In this document: in pieces, positions 61,492 to 64,000 of the stretch | Layout: each line of letters begins with the position of its first letter | Numbering within the stretch: position 1 is the first letter of the stretch | NCBI RefSeq assembly: GCF_947623445.1 | Contig: NC_135244.1 | Span: 18,662,860 to 18,726,859, forward strand | Reading direction: 5' to 3' | From: Clavelina lepadiformis | Lineage: Eukaryota > Chordata > Ascidiacea > Aplousobranchia > Clavelinidae | DNA: 64,000 nucleotides | Notes under the pieces: model-generated | The model's database searches: none | What the model was told of the DNA's origin: nothing | What the model saw: only the letters and a program-made list of their open reading frames with translations | Translations under genes and position numbers: made by a program

Positions 61492-61800
61492 AGGCTTACC
61501 ATACGTCCCGTTTTAGCCGGGACAGTCCCCCTTTTTAACGTCTTGTCCCGGCGTCCCGATCGGTCGGCCAAACGTTCCGGTTTGGCATTCAGTCAGCCAG
61601 CATAGGCATACCGCATAGAAGCCATACACGAACATTAGCATGTTCTTATTATTGTTTATGCTGTGTAGCGTACCGGTACTTCTTGAAGAAGAATTCGTGA
61701 TCTTGCTTGTTATTTATTTCATTGTATTCGATAAAAATGTTATTGTGACGTCATATGTCGAAAGCGTCCCGCTTTGAAGCCACAAAATTATGGTAAGCCT
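61492..61800. mobile_element. hAT-like element with ACCATACGTCCCG ends, 309 bp
   Basis: AGGCTTACCATACGTCCCG at the left and ATTATGGTAAGCCT at the right are inverted repeats, with TCCCGG words iterated inside. ATATATAGTT lies directly on both sides (61482-61491 and 61801-61810); an 8-bp duplication plus two chance bases would explain this. Same family as 29285-29998 but much shorter. Confidence 0.8.
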
Positions 61801-64000
61801 ATATATAGTTCAGACACCTATATGTGGCCATTGGTACAGCTTTCTTGTAATAGGAATGCCATGCCAATAGCCATCTGTTACCGTACCATATTGCTTATTT
61901 TTTATTGTTCCACTTGGAGGAGTGAAGCATAAGATAGCAATCATGGTTACAGTTTTTACAAATATTGCGTCATTTATGTGTCGTATAAATGGTCCATTAC
62001 AATATGGTGTTTTACCATGGTGCCTGTATACGATGTTATCCAACTTTATCTGATAATGTATGAATTCTTAGAAAAATTAGTTGAGTTCACCCTACGAAAT
62101 TTCATTTTTTTACTACTTGTATTTACCTTTCAAAACTTGCAAGTTCTACCCTAAACATTTTGTAGAGCAGGTTTTACTTTCGTAGTAGGCCTACTTCGCA
62201 TCTGTTGACATCATTAGATCGCAGAAATAATCTTCACCAACGAGGAACAAAACAATTAATATGATTAAAAAAGTAAAGTAGGCTAGGGAAGCGGCGATTA
62301 ATCTCCAATAACGCACGACTGCACGAGGTCTATGTGCATTGGTCCCACTAAGTTCAGGCGAGGATTGTCCAAAATTAGCTGGTAGTAATAGTAAGCATTT
62401 TGTTGGTTGAAGTTATCAGTTATCACAAAGCAATGGTAGGCTACCCAATAGTACCCATACTTTAAATAACAAACTTCGTCAGCGGATAAGTGAATTAATC
62501 TTGTCTATAAAAATCCAAAATACACTGCATGAATACGTTGATGAAGGCCAATCTTACTGCCTTGTATTATAGCGAAGCAAAACCGAAACTTACATTAGCT
62601 ACAGTATATTGGCCAAGGCCTAAAACCAGCACAGCTCATCGTTCCTGAGATTAGGCTACTCTGTAGAAGGAAAGTTTTTATAACTGAAACCTTTTCAACT
62701 AAAAACATTTCAGACAACAATTTCGCAGCAACGTATTAACCTACTTCGTTTATTTTCCAATGAAATTGGACAGCGTGATTTGAAGACGCAAGTCAGCTAG
62801 GCTACCTTCACCTGTGAGCATCACGATCACATTTCCTTTCAATTTACCATGCAATTTGCTTTATGGATCATAGTGATGGCAACCTAAGTCTTCATGGTGT
62901 GATATAAACCTCACAAGATAGTCGGACAATGATCAATATAATGCTTGCAATTTCACTGCGTTCTCTATTCAGTTTATATAAGGTAGTGCATTTAATTCTA
63001 TGTAAAATACGTGTGCAGACATTCAACTAAGGTTCATCGAAAAGGGTAAAGAAGAGGACACGGAGCAACTTTAGACAAAGATTCACCATATTAAGCATAA
63101 GCCGACTAAAACCCTTCGCTAACCAGCAATAAAGAAGTAAATTAGGGTGATATTAATAGTTCTATTTTTTCATGGTTGTTCTATAAATAGCTGGTTTCAA
63201 AGATAAATAACGGAATAACGGCCCTCAAGCATAGCTACACAATAATTTATAAGACGAAACTTTTAGGAGTTGGAACGCACGACGAACTTTAGGTGGAAAC
63301 ATCGAAAAAATGATAACGTTCAAAATGAAATATACAACACTGGTTACAAAACATGGTTGTACTGATTAATTATTATTTAGTTGTCAAACGATTCCAATGA
63401 AACCAAAAACATACCTATCGCTTTAAAACGAGGAGACTTCTACAAAATGTGACTGAAAACTAAAACGATATCTTAAACAGACGAATCGATAATTAATTAA
63501 TACAAATCAAAGACACGTACATTTGAAAAATCCCCTATTTAAACCAAGCGACGAAATGTCGCGTTCCCAACTCTGAAAACAGTGGCAGTTTTAAGTTGCA
63601 GAATACTGGAACTCAATAACAGCATAATTAATAAAAGTTGCTCAGTAAAATTAACAGTCCCGGAGCTCTATTGTAGAGCACCGTCTTTAAGAAATTTGCA
63701 GAATACGTTTTGGCACCATCAACTGTTGACTTAGGTGTCACACATTATGTACAAATCAATCACTATATGTAATGAGTCTTTGGCAGAAACTTAAAAAAAA
63801 CAAAAAAATACAATAAATCGACACCCGTATCTAGCAAAATGAGTTGAGGGTAAAAGAATAAGCTCGGTATAACCTCTCAACTTTGAGGTTGGTATAAAAA
63901 ACAGTTGATAAAAGCTTTACAATTATCGCCTTTAAAATATAGCGCTGCTGCTTGCGATAGCAGAGACGAGAAAAAAACAAATGCGACAAAATACACGAAT

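Larger units (their letters stand above)
56590..64000. other. Interval upstream of the Ras gene, no gene recognised
   Basis: The first few hundred bases are the Ras promoter side. The rest holds three hAT-like elements (57512-57687, 60470-61338 and 61492-61800), numerous TAGGCCTA/GTAGGCTA words and AT-rich DNA. The 68-codon basic frame at 58215-58421 is the most gene-like piece, but it has no recognisable relatives and an opposing frame on the other strand. Confidence 0.55.

Overview
The window is animal nuclear DNA: AT-rich, with GT-AG introns mostly of about 40-1000 bp and a moderate repeat load. Nine protein-coding genes of clear animal type are present, plus one partial end and one probable alternative first exon. 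Compact genes, short introns, acceptor-like sites just upstream of several start codons with no obvious donor (as in spliced-leader organisms) and the gene content suit an invertebrate deuterostome. An ascidian tunicate is my best guess, but nothing seen proves it. All gene models below were joined by eye from splice sites, reading phase and remembered family sequences; every multi-exon model closes in frame.

Layout. 1-84: possible 3' end of an unrecognised gene. 2586-3184 (+): ribosomal protein L32. 3785-7289 (-): a DZF-domain protein of the ILF3/ZFR/STRBP group with neither zinc fingers nor dsRNA-binding domains. 10529-12768 (+): dihydropteridine reductase (QDPR). 15132-15494 (+): the ciliary microtubule inner protein CFAP141, unspliced, followed at 15838-19936 (+) by TSNAXIP1, also linked to cilia and sperm. 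20973-21677 (-): an unspliced RRM protein with a G/Q/N/Y-rich tail. 30622-32505 (+): LSM4. 33289-44295 (-): cyclin-G-associated kinase GAK (kinase, PTEN-like, C2, clathrin/AP2-binding linker and J domain), with a probable internal first exon at 38767-39097 that would give a kinase-less auxilin. 51205-52891 (-): Asterix/WDR83OS. 55999-56589 (-): an R-Ras type GTPase in one exon.

The gaps (7.3-10.5, 12.8-15.1, 21.7-30.6, 44.3-51.2, 52.9-56.0 and 56.6-64.0 kb) hold non-autonomous DNA transposons. These are six hAT-like elements, five with matching or near-matching 8-bp target duplications and one (29285-29998) with a longer direct repeat offset by 2 nt; two pogo/Tigger-like elements; a family with roughly 200-bp terminal inverted repeats; and an approximately 85-bp palindromic MITE present twice. 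There is also a 1784-bp tandem duplication whose copies look identical. I recognised no retrovirus, LTR element, Polinton, toxin gene, CRISPR array or rRNA.

Most of the genes are housekeeping genes without an obvious shared pathway: translation (RPL32), mRNA decay and splicing (LSM4), RNA binding (DZF and RRM proteins), clathrin uncoating (GAK), membrane-protein insertion (Asterix), signalling (R-Ras) and pterin recycling (QDPR). The one functional neighbourhood I can see is CFAP141-TSNAXIP1, two cilium/sperm-tail genes in the same orientation 343 bp apart, the second with a strong unpaired splice acceptor in its leader.
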